Assembly (NCBI GenBank): GCA_036500345.1
Contig: DASYCE010000026.1
Span: forward strand, 1 to 64,000
DNA: 64,000 nucleotides
Source: Gemmatimonadales bacterium
Lineage (GTDB): Bacteria > Gemmatimonadota > Gemmatimonadetes > Gemmatimonadales > GWC2-71-9
Direction: 5' to 3'
Shown here: positions 7,415 to 19,129 of the stretch, one piece after another
How positions within the stretch are numbered: position 1 is the stretch's first letter
Layout: the number at the start of each line of letters is the position of its first letter
Program-made: the position numbers and the translations under genes
Notes under the pieces: model-generated
What the model was told of the DNA's origin: nothing
Databases searched by the model: none
What the model saw: only the letters and a program-made list of their open reading frames with translations

Positions 7415-8552
7415 GAAGCGCACCCTCGTACCAGGTGAGACAACGCTCAGCCACCGCGTCGGCGGACAGCCGGTCACGCCACTGCAAACCTGCCTGCCGT
7501 GCGTGCGGCATGGCGTCGGGAGTATTCAGCAGGTCGAGAATGGCGTCGGCAATCGCGGCCGCCGCCGGTTGGACAATCCACCCGCCGGCCCCTTGGATGA
7601 CGACGTCGGCCAGTCCCCCGCCATCCCGGCATGCGATCACCGGGACACCCTGCATTAACGCCTCCGCTGCTGCGAGGCCGAACCCTTCACCGACGGCCGG
7701 CATGATACAGCCATCTGCGGTCGCGAGGACCGTGGGGACGTCCGCCGGCGCGATCTCTCCGACGAACCGGACGTGCGCCTCGATGCCGAGTTCGGCCGCA
7801 CGCAGTTCGAGCGCGGCACGCTCAGGGCCATCGCCGACAACGTGCAGTGTACAGTCTACCCCCAGTTCTCGTGCGTGGGCTACCGCCTCGATCGCGAGAT
7901 GAACGCGCTTCTGCGGCGTGAGGCGGCCGATCACGACGAACCCGCCGCCGCCGGCGCTCCATGGCCGGTCGACACTCACCACTGGCATCGGTTGAACGCC
8001 GCTCTCTGCCACGTGGACCCCGGTACGGCGCTCGACGATCTCCGCCAACGACCGCGACACGGTCGTCACGACTTTCGCACGGCGAAAGACGCGTCGTCCA
8101 AGGAATCGCGCCGGGGCGCTTCGTTCGAGCAGTTGCACGTCGGAACCGTGGCACGTGAGTACCATCCGCGCCCCGGCAGGCGCCGCGAGTCCGCCGGGCA
8201 GCCACCAGTGCGCATGGATGACGTTCGCCCCCGCGCTGCGCAGCTCCTCTCGCGCGCCTCTCCTGAGCGCGCGTCTGAGCGCATTGAAGGTCATCATCCC
8301 GGTCGGCGACATGATCGATCGCGCATTCATCCCGCCGTACGCCAATCGTTCGCGTTCCGGCCGCGCATATCGCACGCGGCGCACCGGCACCCCGTCGAGT
8401 TCTTCCACCCCACCCGCGCCGCCATCGCTAGGCGCTACGACCCGAAGATCGATACCGCGCGTGCGCAGCGCCACCGCGAGGGGATGCAGGAATGCACCAG
8501 CGATATCGCCGCGGAAGCGGGGATAATTATGGGTGATCCAGACGACCCGCAA
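7407..8552 (-). CDS. Family 4 glycosyltransferase
   Basis: This GT-B fold enzyme of about 381 residues has an N-terminal ITHNYPRFRGDIAGAF segment like WcaL/PelF-type transferases, an acceptor-side HWWLPGG, a nucleotide-sugar domain starting at VIGRLTPQKRVHLAIEA, and the retaining-GT4 E-x7-E motif in GEGFGLAAAEAL. It probably adds a sugar to an LPS core or surface-polysaccharide precursor in the cytoplasm. No ATG fits upstream of the conserved beginning. The TTG at 8552, four bases after the upstream stop and preceded by GAGTGAG, is the best start. It is the only junction in this operon without an overlap. Confidence 0.85.
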   Translation of the reverse strand: MRVVWITHNYPRFRGDIAGAFLHPLAVALRTRGIDLRVVAPSDGGAGGVEELDGVPVRRVRYARPERERLAYGGMNARSIMSPTGMMTFNALRRALRRGAREELRSAGANVIHAHWWLPGGLAAPAGARMVLTCHGSDVQLLERSAPARFLGRRVFRRAKVVTTVSRSLAEIVERRTGVHVAESGVQPMPVVSVDRPWSAGGGGFVVIGRLTPQKRVHLAIEAVAHARELGVDCTLHVVGDGPERAALELRAAELGIEAHVRFVGEIAPADVPTVLATADGCIMPAVGEGFGLAAAEALMQGVPVIACRDGGGLADVVIQGAGGWIVQPAAAAIADAILDLLNTPDAMPHARQAGLQWRDRLSADAVAERCLTWYEGALHA

Positions 8553-8556
8553 TGAC

Positions 8557-9510
8557 TCACTCAGGGCGATGTGCCTGCAGGCGGCGCAGCAGCTCGCGCT
8601 GTTCTTCGCGCACGCCGGCCAGCATTTCACCGATGAAGCCGAATCCGAACAGCACGAACCCGCTGATCACCATCATCTCGACCAGGTTGAGCAACGGCCG
8701 GAATCCGGTGTTCAGCGATGCGAAGCCGAGGAGGTATCCGAAGCGAAGGACCAGGGCGACAAGACCCGCGACGAAGCCGACGAGAAAGAGCGCGGCCCCG
8801 GCGATGCCGAAGAACAGCATCGGCTTGCGGCCAAAGCGAAGCTGGAACCATACCGAGAGCATGTCGAGGACGCCGACCGGGATGCGCCTCCAGGTGAACT
8901 TCGACACGCCGGCGGTCCGTGGGTAGAGCGGCACCGGCGTCGAGGTCAGCCGAAAGCCTTCCGCGGCGGCGATGACGACCATGTATCGATGGAAATCGGG
9001 GCGCAGCGGCTGGATCAGCATGATCTCCCGCCGGAATGCCTTCACCGAGTTGAGGTCGGTGACCTTGATCCCGAAGAGCCAGCGGCAAAGCGTGTTGTAG
9101 ACGGTCGACACGAACGCCTTCTCGTACTTCCCCTGCTTGGTCCCGGTCACAATGTCGGCGCGATCCTCGAGGATCGGCGTCACCAGCGACGGGACGTCCT
9201 CCGGACGATACTGGAGGTCGGCCGGATAGAAGACGAGGATGTCGCCGCTGGCCACGTCGGCCGCGGTGCGCAGGGCGTCGGCGATCCCGCGTTGGCGCAG
9301 ATGCGTTGCGACGCGCAGAAACGGATACTCGCCGGCGAGTCGCTGCAGCACCGCCGGCGTGTTGTCGCGGGAGCCGTCGTCAACCACGACAACCTCGAAG
9401 GGAACGCCGAGCGGCGGGAGCGCCGCCGCGCATTGTCGCATGAATTCCGGGAGGTTCTCCGCTTCATCCTTGGCAGGAACCAGCATCGAGACGCGCGTTG
9501 GTGCCGTCAT
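8557..9510 (-). CDS. GT2 glycosyltransferase with C-terminal membrane anchor
   Basis: The 317-residue protein has an N-terminal GT-A domain (LVPAKDEAENLPEF, VVVDDGSRDNT, and a DxD-equivalent YPADLQYRPED) followed by two transmembrane helices at about residues 233-261 and 275-300. This is the domain order of GtrB/ArnC/DPM-like enzymes that load sugars onto undecaprenyl phosphate at the membrane. The GVSKFTWRR stretch before the helices is typical of the family. The start at 9510 overlaps the rpoN stop (ATGA); a longer in-frame extension inside rpoN is rejected. The sugar specificity is unknown. Confidence 0.87.
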   Translation of the reverse strand: MTAPTRVSMLVPAKDEAENLPEFMRQCAAALPPLGVPFEVVVVDDGSRDNTPAVLQRLAGEYPFLRVATHLRQRGIADALRTAADVASGDILVFYPADLQYRPEDVPSLVTPILEDRADIVTGTKQGKYEKAFVSTVYNTLCRWLFGIKVTDLNSVKAFRREIMLIQPLRPDFHRYMVVIAAAEGFRLTSTPVPLYPRTAGVSKFTWRRIPVGVLDMLSVWFQLRFGRKPMLFFGIAGAALFLVGFVAGLVALVLRFGYLLGFASLNTGFRPLLNLVEMMVISGFVLFGFGFIGEMLAGVREEQRELLRRLQAHRPE

Positions 9511-11054
9511 ACCCGCTTCCGCATCCGCGCCGGGAGGATCCCGAGCTGATCGCGGTACTTGGCCACGGTGCGCCGGGCGATCTGGATCCCCTGTTCCTCG
9601 AAGAGATGCACGATCTGCTGATCGGTGAGCGGCTTCGCCGGCGTCTCCTCGGCGACCATCTTCTCGAGCTTGGCGCGGATCGAACGCGCCGACGCGTCCT
9701 CGCCTGACGCCGTCGACAGTGCGCTGGAGAAGAAGAACTTGAGCGGCAGGACGCCGCGGGGCGTCTGCACGTACTTCTCGTTGGTCACTCGGCTGACCGT
9801 CGATTCGTGCATCGAGATCACCTCGGCGACCTCCCGCAACGTCAGCGGGCGCAGGTATTCGATCCCCTTCTCGAAGAAGTCGCGCTGCCGGTCGACGATG
9901 AAGTTCATCACCTTGAGCATCGTCTGGCGGCGCTGCTCGATCGCCTGCACCATCCAAGTCGCGCTGTTCATCCGGGAGGCGATGAAATCACGGTTCTCAG
10001 CGGTCATCTTGGTGCGATCGCGGGCCAGCTCCTGATAGGCGCGGGAGAGCCGCAGGCGCGGCACGCCCGTGTCGTTGAGGAAGACGTGGTAGCGGCCGTC
10101 GATCTTGTCGACGATCAGGTCCGGGGTGATATACGCGTCACTCCGATCGGAGTACTTGAGCCCAGGCTTCGCCTCGAATCGTGCCAGCGAATCAACCGCC
10201 TCCTGGGCGGCGCGCGGCTCGACATTGAACTTCCGCGCGAGATCATTCCATCGATGCGCAATCAGGTCGGGGAACGCCTCATCGACGAACCGGTATGCCA
10301 ACGATGACGTGTCGCCGGCGTCCTTGAGCTGCAGCATCAGACATTCGCGAAGGTCGCGCGCGGCAATCCCCGGCGGATCCAGCGCCTGAATCAGCGTCAG
10401 TGCGGCGTCGAATTCCGGTATCGAAAAGAGTGCCACGCCCGGCGGGAGCAACGAACCGTTGCCGTTTCCGTTCGCGCCGCCGTCGGCATGGGACGCCGAC
10501 TCGACTTCGCTCTCCTCTTCGAAGTCGAACGGATCAGCCTCCGGCGGGCGTGCCGCCGGATTGTTCGACATCAGCCAGCGGTTGACCGATTCCAGGATCT
10601 GGTCGGCCGTGGCGCCGAGATATCCATCATCATTGATGTTGCCGACGATTTCCTCGCACATCAGGCGGAGACGCGGCGAAATGTCGAGCATCTGCAGTTG
10701 ATCGCGAAGGTGATCGGCCAGATCACGTGTCTCGACCGACACCGGCTCGATGTACTGCAGCGATTCGAACTGTTCCCGTTGGCCTCCGACCTCGAATCCG
10801 TTGGTCAGAATCTCTTCCCAGTCGATCTCGTCGTCCTTCTTGACCTCTTCCTGCTCCTGCTCGGTCGTCTTCTCGGGCGTGGCTTCTTCCTCAGGCTCCT
10901 CCAGTTCGAGGAACGGATTGTTGAGCAGCTCCTGCTGCAGATGCTGCTGGAGATCGAGCATCGGCATGTAGAGCATGTCCATCGCCTGATAGAGGCGAGG
11001 GTTGATGCGCAGTTCCTGCCGCAGGCCGGTCTGCTGATGCAGGCCTGTCTTCAT
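9507..11054 (-). CDS. rpoN: RNA polymerase sigma-54 factor
   Basis: RpoN directs RNA polymerase to -24/-12 promoters, which need AAA+ activators. The 515-residue protein has a Gln-rich region I (QQTGLRQELRINPRLYQAM), an acidic region II (EEPEEEATPEKTTEQEQEE), the core-binding domain, a helix-turn-helix around TLREVAEVISMHESTVSRVT, and the diagnostic RpoN box ARRTVAKYR near the C-terminus. An additional acidic, Gly/Asn-rich insert (about residues 170-200) is unusual. Its place directly after lptB is the widespread lptB-rpoN pairing. The start overlaps the lptB stop (ATGA). No bacterial enhancer-binding protein is encoded in this window. Confidence 0.96.
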   Translation of the reverse strand: MKTGLHQQTGLRQELRINPRLYQAMDMLYMPMLDLQQHLQQELLNNPFLELEEPEEEATPEKTTEQEQEEVKKDDEIDWEEILTNGFEVGGQREQFESLQYIEPVSVETRDLADHLRDQLQMLDISPRLRLMCEEIVGNINDDGYLGATADQILESVNRWLMSNNPAARPPEADPFDFEEESEVESASHADGGANGNGNGSLLPPGVALFSIPEFDAALTLIQALDPPGIAARDLRECLMLQLKDAGDTSSLAYRFVDEAFPDLIAHRWNDLARKFNVEPRAAQEAVDSLARFEAKPGLKYSDRSDAYITPDLIVDKIDGRYHVFLNDTGVPRLRLSRAYQELARDRTKMTAENRDFIASRMNSATWMVQAIEQRRQTMLKVMNFIVDRQRDFFEKGIEYLRPLTLREVAEVISMHESTVSRVTNEKYVQTPRGVLPLKFFFSSALSTASGEDASARSIRAKLEKMVAEETPAKPLTDQQIVHLFEEQGIQIARRTVAKYRDQLGILPARMRKRV

Positions 11055-11803
11055 GTGGGGCGTTCCATCTGCCGTCGCAGTCGTGCCGTCAGCGTTGGTC
11101 CGAGATAGAGTTCGGCGACGCGGTCGTTCCAGACCAGGTCGCGGACATTGCCGGCAGCCTGCACGGTCCCTTCATGCATGATGTAGGCGCGGTCGACGAT
11201 CTCCAGTGTCTGCTCGACGTTGTGATCGGTAATCAGCACGCCGATCCCGCGGTCGCGTAACGATGCAACGATCGTCTGGATGTCGTGCACCGCGATCGGA
11301 TCGACACCGGCGAACGGCTCGTCGAGGAGCATGAACTTGGGCGACGTGGCCAGGGCGCGGGTGATCTCGAGTCGCCGCCGCTCACCGCCGCTCAGCGTGT
11401 AGGCCACGGCATGCCGCAGCGGCGTCAGCCCCAGCTCGGCCAACATCGCATCGAGCCGGCGATACCGCTCCGCTCGCGGCAGGTTGAGGACTTCAAGGAT
11501 CGCCAGGACATTCTGCTCCACGGTCATTCGACGGAAGATCGACGGCTCCTGCGGCAGGTAACCGAGACCGCGACGGACGCGTTGATACATCGGCATGTCG
11601 GTGACATCGACATCGTCGAGACGGATCGTCCCCTGTTCTGGTCGAATCAATCCACTGATCAGGTAGAACGTCGTCGTCTTCCCCGCCCCGTTGGGGCCGA
11701 GAAGCCCGACGATCTCGCCCTGGGCAAGATCAACGGCGACGTCATTGACGACCGCGCGTCGCTGATAGGTCTTGCGCAATCCTTCGGCGTGGAGGACGGT
11801 CAC
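11051..11803 (-). CDS. lptB: LPS export ABC transporter ATP-binding protein
   Basis: LptB is the cytoplasmic ATPase of LptB2FG, which extracts LPS from the inner membrane. The 250-residue protein shows Walker A GPNGAGKTT, Q-loop LGYLPQEPSIFRRMTVEQN (the LptB-specific form), signature LSGGERRRLEI, Walker B MLLDEPFAGVDP and switch histidine ITDHNV. It starts at a GTG overlapping the lptA stop and ends overlapping rpoN. lptF and lptG are not in the window and must lie elsewhere. Confidence 0.96.
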   Translation of the reverse strand: MTVLHAEGLRKTYQRRAVVNDVAVDLAQGEIVGLLGPNGAGKTTTFYLISGLIRPEQGTIRLDDVDVTDMPMYQRVRRGLGYLPQEPSIFRRMTVEQNVLAILEVLNLPRAERYRRLDAMLAELGLTPLRHAVAYTLSGGERRRLEITRALATSPKFMLLDEPFAGVDPIAVHDIQTIVASLRDRGIGVLITDHNVEQTLEIVDRAYIMHEGTVQAAGNVRDLVWNDRVAELYLGPTLTARLRRQMERPT

Positions 11804-13179
11804 GGGACGATCACCTTTCCCGCCCGCTTGGTCGTGTCGGCAGGGTGGCGCAATGACGCCGTTTCCTGCTCCAGGCCGTCGACATGCCCGAACGCCTGCA
11901 CCGAGATCACGCCGGTCGAGTCTCCGGATCGCATCACCATGAGAATGGTGTCGGCGCGGGTGTAGTTGGTGGACGGTGACTTCTTGCCATCCTTGACCAC
12001 CACTCGAGAATAGAGAGACGCGGCCTTGCCGTACGAATGCAGCTGCGACAGGTGGGAGACGAGCGTGCCTGCCGAGTCGACCTGGCTGAAGTGGGCCAGG
12101 ATCCGGTCGCCCCAGATGGTGTTGCGCAACGTGTCCGGCGTGACGCTGTCGCCGGGAGTGAGCGGCGGTCTTGTCGCACCGCTGTCGCGCGGATTCACGA
12201 TGACCCCGTCGCCGAAGAGACGAACCTCGCGGAGGATCTCGGCCGGAGAATCGACCGCCAGCGAATCGCCGCGCGCGTCATATCCTGCGCTGTGCAAAGT
12301 GGCGCCGGTCTTCCGTGCCCAGGCGATCGTCGATCCAAGCTTCTCGTCGGTGAAGCCGAGAACGATCGTGTCGCCGGTGATCCGGGACGCACCACGAAGG
12401 ACCTGCGCATCGGTGAACGACCGGAGCTCGCGTAGCTTGTCGGCGGCGGTCGCGAGCCGGATCTCGTGGCCGAGGACGGTGAACGAATCGGCCCCACCGC
12501 GATGCAGCATTGACTTGGGCCCGAGCAACTGCCCGACACTGGCGTCCTTGTTCCGGACAAACGCCATCGAGTCGCCTTCGCCGTGCAAGGCTTGGCGATC
12601 GATCGTCACGCCGCCGCTCCCCCAGAGCTTCGATTGACCAAACCCGATCAGGCGATCGCCGCTGAGCACGTAAGGATGCTCGGCACCCGTGTCGCGCACC
12701 GTCGTTCGGGTGAAGTAGCGTACGACCGGCCGTGCAATCGCCACTACCCGCGCGCTGTCGTTGATCCCCCTCACCTGCCGCCAGTAATCGACGTAGGGAC
12801 CGACCAGCGTCGAGCCGGAATGGAGGTCCAGGACGTGGACATTGCGCCGCGCCTCGATTTTCTCGATTGGTGTGTGATAGATCATCGAATCGGCGGTGAA
12901 GCGATACGCGGTGTCGTAATAGACTGCGTGGCCGATCAACTGCATGTACTGACCGCTCTTGATGCTCACCGAATCGGCGTCGAGATGCACGGTCCGATCT
13001 TGGTAGCACGTAAAGCGCACTTCGCCACCAATGTCATAGTCGGTGTTGCCGGGAATGATCTGGTTGCTCACCAGATTGTGCTTGGCACCGAGTAGGTAGA
13101 TCTGGCACGGACGCGTCGACGCCGAGAGCGACGTCGCGACCGCCAGCAGCAGCGAGGCCGCGCTAAGAATCGACTTCAC
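11800..13179 (-). CDS. lptA: LptA/OstA-like periplasmic LPS transport protein, unusually long
   Basis: The 459-residue protein begins with a signal peptide (MKSILSAASLLLAVATSLSA) followed by beta-rich OstA/LptA-like repeats such as DADSVSIKSGQYMQLIGHAVYYD and ADSMIYHTPIEKIEARRNVHV, which form the beta-jellyroll of the periplasmic LPS bridge. Its place between lptC and lptB strongly supports the LptA role. It is more than twice the length of E. coli LptA (about 185 residues), so it may build several jellyroll units in one chain or be fused to LptD-like N-terminal material. The GTG at 13179 overlaps the lptC stop (GTGA) and precedes the signal peptide directly. Confidence 0.8.
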   Translation of the reverse strand: MKSILSAASLLLAVATSLSASTRPCQIYLLGAKHNLVSNQIIPGNTDYDIGGEVRFTCYQDRTVHLDADSVSIKSGQYMQLIGHAVYYDTAYRFTADSMIYHTPIEKIEARRNVHVLDLHSGSTLVGPYVDYWRQVRGINDSARVVAIARPVVRYFTRTTVRDTGAEHPYVLSGDRLIGFGQSKLWGSGGVTIDRQALHGEGDSMAFVRNKDASVGQLLGPKSMLHRGGADSFTVLGHEIRLATAADKLRELRSFTDAQVLRGASRITGDTIVLGFTDEKLGSTIAWARKTGATLHSAGYDARGDSLAVDSPAEILREVRLFGDGVIVNPRDSGATRPPLTPGDSVTPDTLRNTIWGDRILAHFSQVDSAGTLVSHLSQLHSYGKAASLYSRVVVKDGKKSPSTNYTRADTILMVMRSGDSTGVISVQAFGHVDGLEQETASLRHPADTTKRAGKVIVP

Positions 13180-13721
13180 CGCGCGCCCCCCGGGCCGGGG
13201 ATCAGGATCCCCTTCCCCTTCTGACGGCCGGACGGACGATTGATCGTGACGTGCGTGAACCCCGGATCGAACTCGATCCACGCGCCTGCCATGTTTCCCT
13301 GTGGCGATGTCGACGTGAACGACGTATCGGCGTTGATGCGATTCCGCGAACGGTCATACACCAGGTGCTCCGTCTTGAGCACCTTCGCACCCGGCGACGT
13401 CGCCACGACGTTTCCCCGCGCGTCGAGGTTTTGCAGTCGCATCGAGTAGATCCCCTTGTCGGCCGTGATCGTCGACGTGGGGGCCCCGGTGGAATCGTGG
13501 AACGTCACCGTCATCTTCTTGAGATCGGCGACCTGCCGCCCCTGGTAGACCCAGGCCGACTCGGCGACCACATGCGATACAACGACGCCGTTCCGCGTGA
13601 TGTCGAAGTTCATCGAGTCGTACACCTGATCGGCGCTGTCGGCCGCGACGGTCCCGTGCGGTGCCACGCCGTGCTTGACACATCCGGCCAGAACGATCGC
13701 AGCGAACACCGCGCGCCTCAC
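13176..13721 (-). CDS. lptC: LPS export protein LptC, predicted lipoprotein
   Basis: The 181-residue protein fits LptC, which links LptB2FG to LptA in the periplasm: NGVVVSHVVAESAWVY and KTEHLVYDRSRNRINAD are typical LptC strands. The N-terminus MRRAVFAAIVLAGC ends in a lipobox, so the protein is probably lipid-anchored and not held by a transmembrane helix as in E. coli. It overlaps kdsD upstream and lptA downstream by 4 bp at each junction. The sequence is weakly conserved across bacteria, so the assignment rests on both the fold-like motifs and the neighbours. Confidence 0.85.
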   Translation of the reverse strand: MRRAVFAAIVLAGCVKHGVAPHGTVAADSADQVYDSMNFDITRNGVVVSHVVAESAWVYQGRQVADLKKMTVTFHDSTGAPTSTITADKGIYSMRLQNLDARGNVVATSPGAKVLKTEHLVYDRSRNRINADTSFTSTSPQGNMAGAWIEFDPGFTHVTINRPSGRQKGKGILIPGPGGAR

Positions 13722-14677
13722 CCGGCACCCGAGCGGAGGAGATCGTGCAGATGGACGACGCCAACCACCTCGTCACCTGCTCCAAGCACCGGCGCTGCCA
13801 TGATGCTGTGGCGTTCGAGCTGACCCAGTGCCGCGGCAGCGAGATCATCGGCGCGCACGGTCTGCGGGCGTGAGCTCATCACCGTGCCTGCGGCGACCTC
13901 CATGTATCCCGGCATCCGCTCGGCGAGGCGAGTCAGATCGCCGGCAGTAATCACGCCCCGCAGTGCACCATCGGAGAGGACCATTGCGATGCCGCGCCCG
14001 TGCGCCAGCGCCACCACGACATCGCGCATCGGTGCGTCGGGGCGGACCGCGCGGTCGGCCGGCACCATGACGTCGCGCACGCGAAGGAGCAATCGCCGGC
14101 CGATCCTCCCACCGGGATGCAGGACTGCGAAATCCTCGCGTCCGAATCCCTTCCGTTCGAGGAGCGCCATCGCCAGCGCATCGCCGATCGCGAGCGCCAC
14201 CGCCGTACTCGTCGTCGGCGCGAGATCGTGCGGGCATGCTTCCTCGACAACCGATCCGTCGAGCACCACTCGCGCCGCACGACCGACAGTGGAATCGCGC
14301 ACCCCCGTGATCGCGACGACCGGCACGTCCAGCCGGACCAGCGCCGCCAGCAGGCCGAAAAGTTCCTCGGTTTCGCCGCTCTTGCTCAGCAGGATCGCGA
14401 CCGATTGCGGGTCGACGAGGCCAAGATCGCCGTGAAGTGATTCGACCGGATGTACATACGTCGCGGCCGTCCCGGTCGATGTGAGCGTCGCGGCAATCTT
14501 CTGCGCGATAATACCGGACTTGCCGATGCCGCTTACCACGACGCGACCCCCGGTCGCGAGAAGATCGACCGCCGAGCCAAAGTCGCCGTCGAGCCGGTCG
14601 CACGCGGCGAGAATCGCCTCGCCTTCCAGGCGCATCGTCCGGCGAGCGGTGGCCACGGCGTCGGTGGTGGTGATCAC
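13718..14677 (-). CDS. kdsD: Arabinose-5-phosphate isomerase (KpsF/GutQ family)
   Basis: KdsD converts ribulose-5-phosphate to arabinose-5-phosphate, the first step of KDO synthesis. The 319-residue protein has an N-terminal SIS domain (SGIGKSGIIAQKIA, LLSKSGETEEL, active-site HPGGRIGRRL) and two C-terminal CBS domains (about residues 205-319). It lies between kdsC and lptC in a complete KDO gene set, which favours KdsD over the sugar-alcohol operon paralogue GutQ. It starts at a GTG overlapping the kdsC stop. Confidence 0.93.
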   Translation of the reverse strand: MITTTDAVATARRTMRLEGEAILAACDRLDGDFGSAVDLLATGGRVVVSGIGKSGIIAQKIAATLTSTGTAATYVHPVESLHGDLGLVDPQSVAILLSKSGETEELFGLLAALVRLDVPVVAITGVRDSTVGRAARVVLDGSVVEEACPHDLAPTTSTAVALAIGDALAMALLERKGFGREDFAVLHPGGRIGRRLLLRVRDVMVPADRAVRPDAPMRDVVVALAHGRGIAMVLSDGALRGVITAGDLTRLAERMPGYMEVAAGTVMSSRPQTVRADDLAAAALGQLERHSIMAAPVLGAGDEVVGVVHLHDLLRSGAG

Positions 14678-15220
14678 GTCGGGACCTGGCCGCGTTCGGT
14701 AAAGAACCGGTTCACTGCCGCGTCGAATTCACCACGGGCCTTGAGCAGGTTGTCGATCACCTCGCGTACTGCGCCATGACCGCCGCGCGCCTCGGTGACG
14801 TACTTGCATGTCGCCCGCAGTTCCTCGCGGCAATTGGCGACGGCGATCGGCAGGCCGACCTTCTTGAGCACCGGGAGATCGGGAATGTCGTCGCCGACGA
14901 ACGCGACTTCGTCCCAGCCGATCCCTTTCTCGGCCAACACCTTGTCGAAGGCGGCGACCTTGTCGTACGCCTCCACCGTCACCACCGTCTTGACCTTGAG
15001 TTCGGCTGCGCGCAACAGCGTCGACGGCGACGTCCGGCCAGTGACCCACGCGATGTCAATTCCGCTGCCGCGGAGCAGCCGCACGCCGAAACCATCCTGG
15101 ATGTCGAATCGCTTGAACTCGACCCGGGTGCCCTGCAGCTCGCCGATCCAGCTGTCGTTCTCGGTGAGGACGCCATCGACGTCGAGACCGAGGAGGCGGA
15201 TCTTCCTGGCGATCGCGGCG

Positions 15221-15228
<8 letters not shown>
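14674..15228 (-). CDS. kdsC: KDO-8-phosphate phosphatase
   Basis: KdsC, a HAD-superfamily enzyme, removes phosphate from KDO-8-phosphate. The 184-residue length is typical. Motif I is LGLDVDGVLTEND, motif II is WVTGRTS, and motif IV is VGDDIPDLPVLKKVG; the C-terminal ARGGHGAVREVID is characteristic of KdsC. The chosen start is GTG at 15228 (MFDAAIARKIR), overlapping the kdsA stop by 8 bp; the longer frame running back inside kdsA is not protein-like. Confidence 0.93.
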
Positions 15229-18446
<3,218 letters not shown>

Positions 18447-18451
18447 GATGC

Positions 18452-18480
18452 AAAGTATCAGATGGAGCGCCCGCTGTCAA
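18452..18480 (-). promoter_or_regulatory. Predicted sigma-70-type promoter of the kdsB-dapF operon
   Basis: On the minus strand there is a perfect TTGACA (18475-18480), a 17-bp spacer and TACTTT (18452-18457). Transcription would start at or within a few bases of the GTG start codon of kdsB at 18446, leaving little or no 5' leader. It lies in the 85-bp gap after pabA/trpG. Confidence 0.65.
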
Positions 18481-18531
18481 AATGCGTGCCGGACTGCCGT
18501 CGAAGCGCCTAAACGCTTGACAAACAACCGA

Positions 18532-19125
18532 TTACGCTACAGCACCTGCGAGCGAGAGGAAGTTCGTGATCAGTTGCTTCCCGGCGCTGGTTCCTACCGA
18601 TTCCGGGTGGAATTGGACCCCCCAGATCGGGTGGTCGCGATGCCGCATCGCCATGATCTCCTCGCCTTCCGGGCGATCTCCAGTCCACGCGATCACCTCC
18701 AGCGCCGGCGGCACGCTCGCGGGATCGACGATCAGGGAGTGATAACGCATCGCCTCGATCGGTGAGGGAACGCTGTTGAAGAGCGAATCCCCCCGGTGAA
18801 CTACGGGGGAGGTCTTGCCGTGCATTACCCGTGCGGCACGTACCACCCTGGCGCCAAACGCCTCAGCCATCGCCTGGTGACCGAGGCAGACGCCGAGCAC
18901 CGGAATCCCGGCCTCTCCCGCGGCCCTGATCAGGTCGACCGAGATCCCTGCTTCGCCCGGAGTGCATGGCCCGGGCGAGATCACGATCGCCTCTGGCGCC
19001 AGGGCGAGCGCCTCGGCAACCGTGAGGTCGTCGTTGCGCTTCACCGTGGGCTCGGCGCCCAGCTCGCCGAAATACTGCACCAGGTTGAACGTGAACGAGT
19101 CGTAGTTGTCGAGCACCAGCAGCAT
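18532..19125 (-). CDS. pabA/trpG: Glutamine amidotransferase of anthranilate/aminodeoxychorismate synthase
   Basis: The 197-residue class I glutaminase has [13 protein letters not shown], oxyanion motif [12 protein letters not shown], nucleophile GVCLGHQ and FHPES. It supplies ammonia to TrpE (tryptophan) or PabB (folate); many bacteria use one protein for both, and no trpE or pabB is nearby to decide. The ATG at 19125 follows the xerD stop by 4 bp, so it is the last gene of the mqnE operon. Confidence 0.9.
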   Translation of the reverse strand: MLLVLDNYDSFTFNLVQYFGELGAEPTVKRNDDLTVAEALALAPEAIVISPGPCTPGEAGISVDLIRAAGEAGIPVLGVCLGHQAMAEAFGARVVRAARVMHGKTSPVVHRGDSLFNSVPSPIEAMRYHSLIVDPASVPPALEVIAWTGDRPEGEEIMAMRHRDHPIWGVQFHPESVGTSAGKQLITNFLSLAGAVA

Positions 19126-19129
19126 CGGC

